Notes: generated by a model from the sequence alone, not told the origin. 53,343 bases of DNA from Bacteroidales bacterium (GCA_003559735.1 PWKN01000166.1:1-53343), one strand, 5' to 3'. Positions 1 through 8,561 are shown, numbered from the stretch's first letter. Made by a program: numbers and translations.

Positions 1-132
1 ATGAATTTTTCTTTCTTTTCCATCTTGCGTTTTTTGCCCCAAAGCTCGCAAATTCCCCCAAATAATCATCCCCCTGTGTGTCAAAAATCCTGTCATGGGT
101 GTTTCATATTGTCAAAAGTCTTTGGCATTTTT

Positions 133-276
133 TTAAATAACCCGCATCTCGGTTTCCGGACTAAGTTGTTTGAGCAGCTGTTTTACATTTTCTTTGGCTG
201 TATCATCTTTGAAAGACCGGTCGCGGAATACGATGCGTAGCGGCTCCTCCCTGTTACTTTCATGGATGAAAGGCCT
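133..276 (-). pseudogene. C-terminal remnant of a DNA methyltransferase (type III Mod-like)
   Basis: On the minus strand 47 codons read openly up to a stop at 133-135, bounded upstream by an in-frame TAA at 277-279, with no usable start codon. The translation contains LRIVFRDRSFKDDTAKEN followed by LKQLSPETEMRVI. This resembles the end of type III-like site-specific DNA adenine methyltransferases, where an F(R)D-x-x-FK(D/N)D stretch is followed by KxLSPxTxxxVI at the terminus. Nothing of the catalytic part remains, so it is read as the stump of a lost restriction-modification gene. The family assignment is from memory of the motif and is moderate at best. Confidence 0.45.
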
Positions 277-296
277 TTATTGTTTAGTTACAAAAT

Positions 297-312
297 TTGT
301 TGCTAGCAACAA
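297..312. repeat. 16-bp perfect palindrome with nearby AGCAAC repeats
   Basis: TTGTTGCTAGCAACAA is a perfect dyad. Its half-site core AGCAAC recurs as direct copies at 326-331 and 337-342, within AT-rich DNA holding no gene (283-442). It could be an operator left from the decayed methyltransferase locus, or part of a mobile-element end. Nothing else recognisable lies between 283 and 442. Confidence 0.5.
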
Positions 313-442
313 TAATAAAAATGTCAGCAACGATTTAGCAACCAAACATACAGAAAAATAGGAAAACTGACAACAGAAAAAGGAAAATAAATGCAGTTAA
401 TATGCAGAAAATGAAGCATGAAGGAAAACAAGGGAAAGGTGG

Positions 443-1843
443 TTACTTTCCAATACAAAACCGCTCAAATATACTGCCAAGGATCTCATCTGATGTCACC
501 TCACCGGTGATGCTCCCCAGGTGGTACAGCGCACTGCGAAGATCAATGGCCAGTAAGTCTCCTGTAACCTCATCATCAATACCCTTGCGAACCGCAGCAA
601 TGGCTTCGGCCGTTTTTGACAGCGCCTCATAATGCCTGCTGTTGGTAACCAGAATGCCCTCCTGGCTGTGTGTAAAGGAATCGACCGACTTTACCAGGCT
701 GTCTGTGATCATCGAAATATTCTCCTTGCGCTTGGCCGACACAAAGATTGTTTCAAGATCAACCAGGTTGCGAAAATGATGGGGGATCTCCTGGAGCAGG
801 TCAATCTTGTTGGCAATAAGAACAAGACGCTTCCCCTCGTCTCCAACCATTTCCTGAAATTCGCGGATGGTTTGTGCAATCTGCTCCATTCCTGTCCTGC
901 TTACATCAAAAAGGTATAAAATGATTGCCGCCTGGCGTATCTTCTCATAGGTTCGCTCCACACCTACCGCTTCAATTGCATCCTTACTTTCGCGCAATCC
1001 GGCAGTGTCTATAAAACGGAAGGCAACCCCGCTTATGGTGATGGTGTCTTCAATAACATCCCGTGTTGTTCCCGGTATTTCACTGACAATAGCCCGTTCT
1101 TCATTCAGGAGTGCATTGAGAAGGGTGGATTTACCGACATTGGGTTCGCCGATGATTGCCACCGGGATACCTTGTTTCAGTACGTTGCCGGTAGCGAACG
1201 ATTCCCTGAGTTGTACCACTTCGTTGTCAATCTCATCCAGCAACTGCTGCAGCTGTTCCCTGTCAGCAAACTCAACATCCTCTTCACTGAAATCCAGCTC
1301 CAGCTCGATCAGTGAGGCAAATTCAAGCAACTTGGCGCGTAACCCGCTGATGCGTTCCGAAAAATGACCGCGCATCTGCTGAAAGGCAACACGGCGGGAG
1401 GCTTCCGAATTGGATGCGATCAGATCAGCCACCGCCTCTGCTTGCGACAGATCCATCCTGCCATTGATGAATGCACGCATGGTAAACTCGCCCGGCCTGG
1501 CCATACGTGCCCCGCAGTCTGTCATCAGCTGAAGGATCAGCTGCTGGATATAGGGACTGCCATGGCATGATATCTCCACCATGTCCTCGCCGGTATAGCT
1601 TTGGGGAGCAACAAACCTGGTAAGCATAACCTCATCAATGGCATTTCCGCCTCCTTCAACCTGGCCCAGGGTCATTTGGCGGACAGGAATGTCGGCGAAC
1701 CGCAGGTCCTTTTTCCGTGGTTGAAAGATCTTGCCGGCAACGGCAAAAGAGTCCGGACCCGATAACCGGATGACAGCAATGGGGGCGTTAACCATCGCTG
1801 TAGCGGGAGCACAAATGGTATCGTTGGTGTCGTAGGTCTTCAT
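443..1843 (-). CDS. mnmE: tRNA uridine-5-carboxymethylaminomethyl(34) synthesis GTPase MnmE
   Basis: MnmE (TrmE) works with MnmG to place the carboxymethylaminomethyl group on U34 of tRNAs reading split codon boxes; it binds GTP and a folate C1 donor. The 466-residue protein shows the N-terminal tetrahydrofolate-binding domain (APIAVIRLSGPDS, then SYTGEDMVEISCHG near residues 82-95), a helical domain, and an inserted G domain with P-loop GEPNVGKST at about 232-240, the switch GTTRD, DTAG near 280 and NKID. It ends in the family's invariant CIGK, whose Cys is catalytic. The start at 1843 is chosen because residues from there match the family N-terminus; the frame stays open upstream but those residues are not conserved. 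It is transcribed divergently from sucD. Confidence 0.97.
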   Translation of the reverse strand: MKTYDTNDTICAPATAMVNAPIAVIRLSGPDSFAVAGKIFQPRKKDLRFADIPVRQMTLGQVEGGGNAIDEVMLTRFVAPQSYTGEDMVEISCHGSPYIQQLILQLMTDCGARMARPGEFTMRAFINGRMDLSQAEAVADLIASNSEASRRVAFQQMRGHFSERISGLRAKLLEFASLIELELDFSEEDVEFADREQLQQLLDEIDNEVVQLRESFATGNVLKQGIPVAIIGEPNVGKSTLLNALLNEERAIVSEIPGTTRDVIEDTITISGVAFRFIDTAGLRESKDAIEAVGVERTYEKIRQAAIILYLFDVSRTGMEQIAQTIREFQEMVGDEGKRLVLIANKIDLLQEIPHHFRNLVDLETIFVSAKRKENISMITDSLVKSVDSFTHSQEGILVTNSRHYEALSKTAEAIAAVRKGIDDEVTGDLLAIDLRSALYHLGSITGEVTSDEILGSIFERFCIGK

Positions 1844-1890
1844 AACAGGGATTTTTTTACACACATCCGGCATAAACCACCACCGGATAA

Positions 1891-1898
1891 CAAAGATA
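1891..1898 (-). promoter_or_regulatory. Bacteroidota -7 element for mnmE
   Basis: TATCTTTG on the minus strand fits the TAnnTTTG -7 consensus and lies about 48 bases before the mnmE ATG. No convincing -33 TTG is found at the usual spacing, so this is a sequence-match prediction only. Confidence 0.45.
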
Positions 1899-1951
1899 CA
1901 CCAGATTGCCCAAAACTTAAAGAATCCCGGAAGTGAACAGTCAAAAAAATG

Positions 1952-1959
1952 TATCTTTG
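1952..1959 (+). promoter_or_regulatory. Bacteroidota -7 element for sucD
   Basis: TATCTTTG on the plus strand, 24 bases before the sucD ATG at 1984, which would give a leader of about 20 nt. It is back to back with the mnmE element, about 53 bp away. The -33 element is weak. Confidence 0.5.
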
Positions 1960-1983
1960 ATCGCACTTAAAGAACTGGTAATT

Positions 1984-2859
1984 ATGAGCGTACTTGTAAA
2001 CAAAAGTTCCAGGGTTATCGTCCAGGGCTTTACCGGCACAGAAGGCACTTTTCATGCCACTCAAATGATCGAATACGGCACCAATGTGGTGGGTGGCGTT
2101 ACCCCGGGGAAAGGCGGGGGGCGTCATCTTGAAAGACCGGTCTACAACAGCGTTGACGAAGCGGTCAAAGATGCCGGTGCCAGCGTGAGTGTCATTTTTG
2201 TGCCTCCGCCCTTTGCAGCCGATGCCATCATGGAAGCTGCCGATGCCGGCATTGATGTGATCGTATGTATTACCGAAGGGATCCCGGTGCAGGATATGGT
2301 AATGGTGAAGGAGTACCTGAAAAGCCGCCCCGGAAGACTAATCGGTCCGAATTGTCCGGGTGTGATCACTCCGGGAGAAGCCAAAGTGGGGATCATGCCT
2401 GGCTTTATACATAAAAAGGGGACAATCGGCATTGTGTCGCGTTCCGGTACGCTTACCTACGAAGCTGTAGACCAGGTAACCAAAGCCGGCATGGGTCAGT
2501 CTACCTGCATCGGCATTGGAGGCGACCCCATACCCGGCACCAATATGAAGGAAGCAGTAGCGCTGCTAATGGAAGATAACGGTACGGAAGGCATCATCAT
2601 GATCGGAGAAATAGGTGGCGGCATGGAAGCCGAAGCTGCCCGGTATGTGCGCGACCACGGATCCAAGCCGGTGGTGAGCTTCATCGCAGGAGCCACAGCC
2701 CCGAAAGGCCGGACCATGGGTCATGCCGGGGCGATCATCGGGGGCAAAGATGATACGGCCGAAGCAAAAAAAACGATCCTCAATGAATGCGGGATACATG
2801 TGGTGGATTCGCCGGCCGACATCGGACAACGGATGAAAGAGGTCCTGGAAAACAGGTAA
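1984..2859 (+). CDS. sucD: Succinate-CoA ligase [ADP/GDP-forming] subunit alpha
   Basis: The alpha subunit of succinyl-CoA synthetase binds CoA and carries the phosphohistidine in the interconversion of succinyl-CoA and succinate with substrate-level phosphorylation. The protein is 291 residues, the usual length. It has the CoA-binding Rossmann domain ([14 protein letters not shown] at about 12-24), the [12 protein letters not shown] segment, and the active-site histidine in MGHAGAII at about residue 247. The ATG at 1984 is preferred over the in-frame ATG at 1933 because [16 protein letters not shown] is the family N-terminus. The beta subunit gene sucC is not adjacent. A weak hairpin, CCAGGCA/TGCCTGG at 2863-2898, follows the gene before a convergent neighbour. 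Confidence 0.97.
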   Translation: MSVLVNKSSRVIVQGFTGTEGTFHATQMIEYGTNVVGGVTPGKGGGRHLERPVYNSVDEAVKDAGASVSVIFVPPPFAADAIMEAADAGIDVIVCITEGIPVQDMVMVKEYLKSRPGRLIGPNCPGVITPGEAKVGIMPGFIHKKGTIGIVSRSGTLTYEAVDQVTKAGMGQSTCIGIGGDPIPGTNMKEAVALLMEDNGTEGIIMIGEIGGGMEAEAARYVRDHGSKPVVSFIAGATAPKGRTMGHAGAIIGGKDDTAEAKKTILNECGIHVVDSPADIGQRMKEVLENR

Positions 2860-2921
2860 AACCCAGGCAGCACCTTATTTTAAAGGGTCAATGCCTGGCC
2901 TTCCGGTACAAAAGTGCCCGG

Positions 2922-4391
2922 TCATTCTTCACCGGGATCCTCATCTTCCTCAATGGGGTAATACTGAAGGGCGCCAATGTCTGCACGTTCTGTGCGCTCC
3001 CTCCCTTCCAGGTCGTACGGAATGTCTGCGGCAATGGCATGACTCCCCGCACCAATGGCCGGCGATTCTTCCTGCAGACGATAATCATGGGTCTGGATGT
3101 CATGGAACAGCGGGTCCTGGTTGACAATGGTGTTTATGAAAGCACTCCCGCTTGTGTCGGTCTGTGTCCGCACCAAACAATGATCAAAAGTGTGGTATGC
3201 CTCCGTGCCTTCGTGCAGGTCAAACCCGATCTCTTCCTGGTTGGCGCCGTAAATAATGGTGTTGCCAAAATACACTTGCTCAAACGGCCGCACCTGGATC
3301 TTCCCGTCTACGTCCTCATAATAATTATTCAGTAGTACGGACGGAGTATTCCGCATGTCGATCCGGTAATAATTCGCAATGGTGGTGTGCCTGAAGTCGT
3401 AACGTCCACCCAGGGCAAGCAGCAATGCATAATCGCCGCAATTGGCAACGGCAAGGTTTTCTGCAACAACATGGCTGCCCTGGGCAAACAAACCGGCCAG
3501 ACTCATGTTTTTGATCACACTGTTGCGGATCTGCAGGGTGGGGTTTGTAACACTGCCAAGGGTATCAACATGCAAACCCACGCTTCCGTTCTTTATAATG
3601 GCATGATCTATTATATGGTCTTTGCTGGTGGCCGTAAGCCATATCCTGCCCCACTGACCGGGTTGGTTGCGGTAAAATGCTTCGAGACGGTCTCCCTGGA
3701 ATGTCACCGGCAGCTCTTCAGTCCCTTCCACCTTCAGGCTCGACCGCTGCAAAAAAACAAGACTGGCATTGTTGTGCATATGGATGCTGGCCCCTTCACT
3801 GACCCGGAGTGTCACATCAGGTGCCACGACAACCAAACCATATACCACGTAAGGAAGGTCGTCATTCCACTCACTGTCTTCACTGATGATATGATAGGAA
3901 ACACCACTGTCGGGATCGGTATAATTTGGATGGATAAAATGTGCATCCTGACCCCATGCCACCAACTTAACATCCTGTATGTTGTTATTGGTGCTGAACA
4001 CAATACTGTCGGTTATGGTAAGCGGCAGATCCTGGTTCACGGGGTCGACCGTCACTTCAACAAACACATGAAGACTGTCCCTGGCTTCAATGTCTATATC
4101 GCGTAGCACCGTACCGGAACGACCATCAACATTCATGCGATAAAACGACTGTGCACCACCGGCAAGAGAAACTGAGGAGATCTGTATCCTCCTGTTGTGC
4201 TCGTTGTATACTTTGAAAGCGCGGGTGGCAGAACCAACAGTGGTGAACACAGTGTCGAACAGCAACGAATCCTGGCTGAATGTAAGGCGAACAGACGGAC
4301 TGGTATCGATCGCATCGTCACGGCATGAAATAAAGGCTATGAAGAATATGATCAGACCAAGGGCAACAACAGTATTTCGGTAATGTTTCAT
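2922..4391 (-). CDS. Lipoprotein with right-handed parallel beta-helix (choice-of-anchor Q type)
   Basis: A 489-residue envelope protein. The start at 4391 gives a lipoprotein signal with the hydrophobic stretch VVALGLIIFFIAFIS and a lipidated Cys at about 23. It is followed by RDD, an acidic tail like those that send Bacteroidota lipoproteins to the cell surface. The middle carries repeated IRNSVIKNMSLAGLFA-like rungs with Asn/Gly-rich turns, typical of parallel beta-helix proteins. The C-terminus EGRERTERADIGALQYY is the usual ending of choice-of-anchor Q proteins. Binding or cleavage of a polysaccharide is possible, but no catalytic motif was recognised. The frame is open upstream to 4619, but that part overlaps the divergent gene and its promoter and does not look coding. 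Confidence 0.85.
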   Translation of the reverse strand: MKHYRNTVVALGLIIFFIAFISCRDDAIDTSPSVRLTFSQDSLLFDTVFTTVGSATRAFKVYNEHNRRIQISSVSLAGGAQSFYRMNVDGRSGTVLRDIDIEARDSLHVFVEVTVDPVNQDLPLTITDSIVFSTNNNIQDVKLVAWGQDAHFIHPNYTDPDSGVSYHIISEDSEWNDDLPYVVYGLVVVAPDVTLRVSEGASIHMHNNASLVFLQRSSLKVEGTEELPVTFQGDRLEAFYRNQPGQWGRIWLTATSKDHIIDHAIIKNGSVGLHVDTLGSVTNPTLQIRNSVIKNMSLAGLFAQGSHVVAENLAVANCGDYALLLALGGRYDFRHTTIANYYRIDMRNTPSVLLNNYYEDVDGKIQVRPFEQVYFGNTIIYGANQEEIGFDLHEGTEAYHTFDHCLVRTQTDTSGSAFINTIVNQDPLFHDIQTHDYRLQEESPAIGAGSHAIAADIPYDLEGRERTERADIGALQYYPIEEDEDPGEE

Positions 4392-4396
4392 AAAAA

Positions 4397-4427
4397 CAAA
4401 GATAGAGATCCAGATAGAAAACGACAA
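4397..4427 (-). promoter_or_regulatory. Promoter of the beta-helix lipoprotein, almost abutting its start codon
   Basis: Minus strand TTG (4425-4427), 20-bp spacer, TATCTTTG (4397-4404): a good Bacteroidota promoter. The -7 box ends only 5 bases before the ATG (4389-4391), so transcription should begin within a few bases of it and the mRNA would be leaderless or nearly so. Confidence 0.6.
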
Positions 4428-4476
4428 CCAACACGGTATGGTATTCATATGGATCCAAAAAAAACAGCAAATTGCA

Positions 4477-4505
4477 TTGCAGCAAACAAAATTAATGTAA
4501 TTTTG
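4477..4505 (+). promoter_or_regulatory. Promoter of the TPR protein-ribH-fmt operon
   Basis: TTG at 4477-4479, 18-bp spacer, TAATTTTG at 4498-4505, about 20 bases before the ATG at 4525. It is divergent from the lipoprotein promoter about 50 bp away. Confidence 0.55.
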
Positions 4506-4524
4506 CAGCCTAAAACAGATCAAT

Positions 4525-5217
4525 ATGGCAAAAAGCACTAAGAATAAAAAGGCCGGCGATAAGAATATTGTAGCAGTTGAATCGGCGCTCAGCAAAACAG
4601 AACAATTTATTGAGCGCAATCAGAATTTGATCGTCTATACGATAACCATAATAGTATTGGCTATTGCCGGGTATATTGGTTATACCCGTTTTATCCTGGA
4701 ACCCAGGGAGCAGGAAGGTCTTGCCGAAATGTTCATGGCTGAAAAATATTTTGAGCGCGAGGACTTTGAACTGGCGCTTGAAGGCGATGGTGAGTATCCG
4801 GGATTTCTTGATATCATTGGTGATTACCGTATGACGAAAGCAGCAAACCTGGCCCGTTTTTATGCGGGGATCAGCCTTATCAGACTGGGAGAGCTGGAAG
4901 AAGGCATTGATCATTTGAAAGATTTCCGGAAACGTGATCAGATACTCGGTGCAATGGCCTATGGTGCTATTGCCGATGCTTATTGGGATATGGACGAATT
5001 GGAGCGTGCAGCAAGGTATTACCGGCGTGCCTACCGTTATCAGCCCAACAAACTGACAACCCCTGCCTTCTTATTGAAAGCTGGTCTTTTATACGAGCAT
5101 AAAGGTGCCTATGATGAGGCCGTCAGACTATACGAGCGAATTCGGGATGAGTACCCTGAAACTTCCGAGGGGCGCGACATCGAAAAATACATCGCAAGGG
5201 CCAGGGCAAGCAGATAA
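4525..5217 (+). CDS. Membrane-anchored tetratricopeptide-repeat protein
   Basis: A 230-residue protein with a Lys-rich N-terminus, one membrane segment (LIVYTITIIVLAIAGYIGYTRFIL, about residues 34-57) and a TPR domain outside the membrane. The repeats can be followed in AYGAIADAYWDMDELERAARYY and LLKAGLLYEHKGAYDEAVRLY. The layout resembles YfgM/TPR_21-like proteins that help envelope protein folding near the Sec translocon, but this is by architecture only. It is first in a likely operon with ribH (59 bp downstream) and fmt, the three reading in the same direction with short gaps. Confidence 0.8.
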   Translation: MAKSTKNKKAGDKNIVAVESALSKTEQFIERNQNLIVYTITIIVLAIAGYIGYTRFILEPREQEGLAEMFMAEKYFEREDFELALEGDGEYPGFLDIIGDYRMTKAANLARFYAGISLIRLGELEEGIDHLKDFRKRDQILGAMAYGAIADAYWDMDELERAARYYRRAYRYQPNKLTTPAFLLKAGLLYEHKGAYDEAVRLYERIRDEYPETSEGRDIEKYIARARASR

Positions 5218-5276
5218 CAACTGCTGCAGCACAGACACTTCAGTCGTTGACGGCATCCATAACCACACGCGAAACG

Positions 5277-5786
5277 ATGGCCAAAAAGAAAAACCTGTCA
5301 GCATACGATAAAGAAAAAGTACCCGAAGCCTCCGGGATGCGGATTGGTATCGTGGTGTCAGACTGGAACAGTGATACCACCGGTGCACTGCTCGAAGGTG
5401 CAGTGCATACCCTGCAATCACAGGGGATCAATGCTGAAAATGATATCATCATTGAAAGGGTACCGGGAAGCTTTGAACTGCCCCAGGCCGCTGCCCTGAT
5501 GATCCAATCTTGTCCTGTCGATGCGGTCATTTGCCTCGGGTGCCTGATCCAGGGCGAAACAAGGCATTTTGAGTTTATCGCCCAGGCTGTGGCAAAAGGG
5601 TGTATGGACTTAAGCATCAATACCCTGACACCTGTAATTTTTGGTGTCCTTACCACAGACACCCACAAACAGGCACAGGACCGTGCAGGTGGCAAACACG
5701 GCAATAAGGGCGATGAGGCTGCCATTACCGCCATCCGTATGATCGCTGCAAAAAAACGTCTGAAGAGTGATGAAAACATCAAATGA
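5277..5786 (+). CDS. ribH: 6,7-dimethyl-8-ribityllumazine synthase
   Basis: Lumazine synthase condenses 5-amino-6-ribitylaminouracil with 3,4-dihydroxy-2-butanone 4-phosphate in riboflavin synthesis. The 169-residue protein has the substrate-binding loop VSDWNS (about 27-32), the motif VPGSFELPQAAALM (62-75), LGCLIQGETRHFEFI with the general acid/base His near 97, and the C-terminal NKGDEAAITAIRM. ATG 5277 gives a Lys-rich N-terminal tail common in Bacteroidota homologues; the in-frame ATG at 5247 would add ten residues lacking similarity. No FMN riboswitch is visible and the other rib genes are not in the window. Confidence 0.96.
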   Translation: MAKKKNLSAYDKEKVPEASGMRIGIVVSDWNSDTTGALLEGAVHTLQSQGINAENDIIIERVPGSFELPQAAALMIQSCPVDAVICLGCLIQGETRHFEFIAQAVAKGCMDLSINTLTPVIFGVLTTDTHKQAQDRAGGKHGNKGDEAAITAIRMIAAKKRLKSDENIK

Positions 5787-5792
5787 CCGATC

Positions 5793-6755
5793 ATGCCTCC
5801 TGATAGCTTGCGGATCATCTTTATGGGGACACCCGAACTGGCGGCACACATCCTTGAATCCATAATAACAGCCGGATACCAGGTAGCTGCCGTGGTTACT
5901 GCCCCCGACCGCCCTGCAGGCCGGGGCAGGAAAGTCAGACAATCAGCAGTAAAACTATCCGCACTGAAATACAACATCCCGGTATTGCAACCCGAAAACC
6001 TGAAAGCACCCTCTTTCGAAAATACGTTGAAAGAGATCCGTCACGACATACAGGTGGTGGTTGCCTTCAGGATGCTCCCTGAAACGATCTGGAAATTACC
6101 CCCAAAAGGTTGTTTTAACCTGCATGCATCGCTGCTGCCCGACTACCGGGGGGCAGCCCCCATTAACTGGACCATCATCAATGGTGAAAAGGAAACCGGT
6201 GTAACAACATTCCTGATCGACCGCCAGATCGATACGGGCAACATTCTGCTGCAACAAAAAATCCCCCTCCGGCCATTCGAAACCGCCGGCAGCCTGCACG
6301 AAAAAGTGAAAAAGTGCGGTGCCAAACTGACACTGAAAACCATCGATCTGCTGAAGTCTGGTCAGGCTAAGCCAATAAAACAGGAAACCCTCGCCAACAG
6401 CGGCAAAAAATTACATAATGCACCCAAAATACACAAGGAAGATCGCCGCATTTGGTGGAATGCCCCCTGTGCGGATATCGTCAACAAGATCCATGGATTG
6501 TCTCCCTACCCAGGTGCTTTCTGTGAGGTGGAAACAAAAAAAGGACATTTCAGTAATCTGAAAATATTCAAAGCCCGTCCGCTATTATCAGAACACAACC
6601 ATCAACCCGGCACCATACTTACCGACAATAAATCATTTCTTCACTTCGCCACCCCTGATGGATATGTAGAGGTGACCGAGTTACAACTGGAAGGCAAAAA
6701 AAGGATGCATACCGAAGAATTGTTGCGCGGGTTCCGGTTTGAAACCAGATTTTGA
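5793..6755 (+). CDS. fmt: Methionyl-tRNA formyltransferase
   Basis: Fmt transfers a formyl group from 10-formyl-THF to Met-tRNAfMet before initiation. The 320-residue protein has the formyltransferase fold with GTPELAAHILE (about 12-22), the catalytic Asn and His in GCFNLHASLLPDYRGAAPIN (about 109 and 111) and the catalytic Asp in IDTGNI (about 147), followed by the C-terminal OB-like tRNA-binding domain. Its start lies 6 bases after the ribH stop, supporting cotranscription. No def gene is adjacent. A CCATTTAA/TTAAATGG hairpin at 6769-6788 follows. Confidence 0.97.
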   Translation: MPPDSLRIIFMGTPELAAHILESIITAGYQVAAVVTAPDRPAGRGRKVRQSAVKLSALKYNIPVLQPENLKAPSFENTLKEIRHDIQVVVAFRMLPETIWKLPPKGCFNLHASLLPDYRGAAPINWTIINGEKETGVTTFLIDRQIDTGNILLQQKIPLRPFETAGSLHEKVKKCGAKLTLKTIDLLKSGQAKPIKQETLANSGKKLHNAPKIHKEDRRIWWNAPCADIVNKIHGLSPYPGAFCEVETKKGHFSNLKIFKARPLLSEHNHQPGTILTDNKSFLHFATPDGYVEVTELQLEGKKRMHTEELLRGFRFETRF

Positions 6756-6768
6756 CGACATAGAATGG

Positions 6769-6788
6769 CCATTTAATCCCTTAAATGG
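6769..6788. terminator. Short hairpin after fmt
   Basis: CCATTTAA, 4-base loop, TTAAATGG: an 8-bp AT-rich stem 13 bases after the fmt stop, followed by no run of T. It could be a weak terminator or mRNA 3'-end stabiliser. Confidence 0.3.
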
Positions 6789-6871
6789 TCAAATAATTGT
6801 CCGATTTTGGTCAAAGTTATTAACAAAATCCACATTTTTATTAACATTTACGTTAATTTTACCCCGAAAAC

Positions 6872-6901
6872 TTGTATTTTCATTGAAATGCCCTATATTT
6901 G
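6872..6901 (+). promoter_or_regulatory. Strong Bacteroidota promoter of the HU gene
   Basis: TTG (6872-6874), 19-bp spacer, TATATTTG (6894-6901), preceded by a long AT-rich stretch (6780-6870) such as precedes highly expressed genes. The predicted leader is about 45 nt and AT-rich. This is the best promoter match in the window. Confidence 0.7.
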
Positions 6902-6950
6902 CAATGGTTAACGGAAGTTATCACCTAAATTTTAACCAAAAAAGAAAAAA

Positions 6951-7223
6951 ATGAACAAAGCAGAACTCATCGATGCCATCGCATCAGAAGCAAACTTAAC
7001 AAAAGCAGACGCCAAAAGAGCATTGGATGCATTCATTGGCGCAACCACAAACGCACTGAAAAAAGGTGACAGAGTGGCACTGGTAGGATTTGGATCTTTC
7101 TCTGTTTCAAAAAGAGAAGCTCGTAAAGGAAGAAACCCACAAAGCGGTATGGAAATTACCATCCCCGCCAAGAAGGTGGTTAAGTTCAAAGCAGGAGCTG
7201 AACTTGCCGATAAGGTGAAGTAA
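6951..7223 (+). CDS. HU family DNA-binding protein
   Basis: A 90-residue histone-like protein that bends DNA as a dimer. It starts [14 protein letters not shown], has the core [25 protein letters not shown] with the DNA-binding arm (Arg-Lys-Gly-Arg-Asn-Pro, about 60-65), and ends [11 protein letters not shown], all as in HU-beta. It stands alone, with its own strong promoter and a clear rho-independent terminator, and so is a monocistronic abundant gene. Confidence 0.97.
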   Translation: MNKAELIDAIASEANLTKADAKRALDAFIGATTNALKKGDRVALVGFGSFSVSKREARKGRNPQSGMEITIPAKKVVKFKAGAELADKVK

Positions 7224-7246
7224 CTCCCGGCACAAGGATCTTTAAT

Positions 7247-7273
7247 AAAACCCCGGTCATTCCGGGGTTTTTT
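7247..7273 (+). terminator. Rho-independent terminator of the HU gene
   Basis: AAAACCCCGG, loop TCATT, CCGGGGTTTTTT: a GC-rich stem extended by A-T pairs and followed by T, 24 bases after the stop codon. The next 180 bases up to 7455 hold no clear gene or -7 box. Confidence 0.9.
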
Positions 7274-7455
7274 GTTTTATGCCGTGACGGGATTTATTAT
7301 TATTTTTACGCAGCGCCAAAAAAACGTGTTTGCCGTTCATAACAGGAAATATTGCCGGTTGAGCGACGATCAAAACGATACATCGCTTCCCCTGAGGTCA
7401 GCATAACAACAGGTACAACCTTTTCATTCCGGAAAAACAACAATAAGAGGCTCCT

Positions 7456-8499
7456 ATGAACAACCACAGCAAGCTTCGGGATTTCGATCCAAACGGAACC
7501 GCCAATACCGGGAACAATATATTCGGACTCCCGTTCAGTGTTGATGATTCCCGCCTGGTATTCATACCGGTGCCATGGGATGTAACGACTTCAAACCATC
7601 AGGGAGCACATAAGGGTCCGGGGATGATCCTGCAACAATCTTACCAGATTGACCTTTATGATCCGTCCGCCGTCAATGCCTGGAAAGAAGGGATGGCCAT
7701 GGAGCCCATCGACACTTCCCTCGTTCAGAAAAACCACCAATTGCGCAGCAAAGCCGAACAGGTGATCTCCTTTTTGGAGTCGGGGAAAAAGGTGGAAGAC
7801 AACAAACATATAGAGGAGCTGGTTGAAACGGTCAATACAGGCTGCAGCAATATGATCGCCGGATTGGAACACAAGTGCCTGCAATATATTGCCAACGGAC
7901 AGCTTCCCTTTCTGGTAGGAGGCGACCATAGTGTTTCGACCGGACTGATACGTGCACTGGCCAGGCATCATGATCATTTTGGGATACTGCAGATAGATGC
8001 CCATGCCGACATGCGCAATGCCTACCAGGGGTTTCTGCATTCACATGCCTCTGTTATGCACCATGCCATGCTCAACGATCGCGTATCGATGGTCATACAG
8101 GCAGGAGTGCGCGAATTTTGCGATGAAGAGCGCCGTTTTATGTCGAAACACCCTGCACGTTTGCATGCATATACCGACCACACCCTCCATAAACGGCTGT
8201 TCGGGGGAGAGTCATGGGACGGTATTTGCAGGGAAATAGTGGGTCATCTTCCGGATAAACTGTATGTCACCTTTGATGTAGACGGATTGGATCCGGCCAA
8301 TTGTCCCGGAACGGGCACACCGGTGCCTGGTGGCTTATCCTTCAACCAGGCCCTGTACCTGCTGGAAACCGCTTTGAAGTCAGGCAAACGCTTTATCGGT
8401 GCCGACCTGGTGGAGACCGGGCCTGGGATAACCGATGGCATCATCTCATCCAGACTGCTGTTCCGCATGGCGGGCATGGTAATAAAAAGCAACCAGTAA
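7456..8499 (+). CDS. Arginase/agmatinase-family ureohydrolase
   Basis: A manganese ureohydrolase of 347 residues. All metal ligands of the fold are present: GGDHS (155-159), DAHAD (181-185) and FDVDGLDP (273-280), followed by PGTGTPVPGGLSF. The last motif is typical of agmatinases and formimidoylglutamases. It is longer than bacterial SpeB (about 300) because of an insertion at about 85-130, as in the Bacteroidota agmatinase-like group. The likely reaction is agmatine to putrescine and urea, but arginine or formiminoglutamate cannot be excluded. No polyamine or histidine-catabolism genes are adjacent. Confidence 0.85.
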   Translation: MNNHSKLRDFDPNGTANTGNNIFGLPFSVDDSRLVFIPVPWDVTTSNHQGAHKGPGMILQQSYQIDLYDPSAVNAWKEGMAMEPIDTSLVQKNHQLRSKAEQVISFLESGKKVEDNKHIEELVETVNTGCSNMIAGLEHKCLQYIANGQLPFLVGGDHSVSTGLIRALARHHDHFGILQIDAHADMRNAYQGFLHSHASVMHHAMLNDRVSMVIQAGVREFCDEERRFMSKHPARLHAYTDHTLHKRLFGGESWDGICREIVGHLPDKLYVTFDVDGLDPANCPGTGTPVPGGLSFNQALYLLETALKSGKRFIGADLVETGPGITDGIISSRLLFRMAGMVIKSNQ

Positions 8500-8528
8500 T
8501 GCCCTGATCATGAAAGAACCGGAAAGCA

Positions 8529-8561
8529 CACATCAAAAACACATCAACAACACATCAACAA
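8529..8561 (+). repeat. Three 11-bp tandem repeats before trmH
   Basis: CACATCAA occurs at 8529, 8540 and 8551, exactly 11 bp apart (unit CACATCAACAA, the first copy with A for C at unit position 9). They lie between the ureohydrolase and trmH. A textbook AAGGAGG (8560-8566) follows directly but is about 30 bases before the trmH ATG, too far for initiation there, and no other start fits it. Confidence 0.75.

Noticed and set aside
1-96. Minus-strand open frame of 32 codons to the left edge, next to the methyltransferase remnant
   Set aside because: Too short to judge and its protein is not recognised; it could be the start of a neighbouring gene but nothing supports this.
2922-4391. Polysaccharide lyase call for the beta-helix lipoprotein
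   Set aside because: The fold fits, but no catalytic residues of a lyase family could be placed.
5219-5276. FMN riboswitch before ribH
   Set aside because: The gap is only about 60 bases and has none of the conserved FMN aptamer segments.
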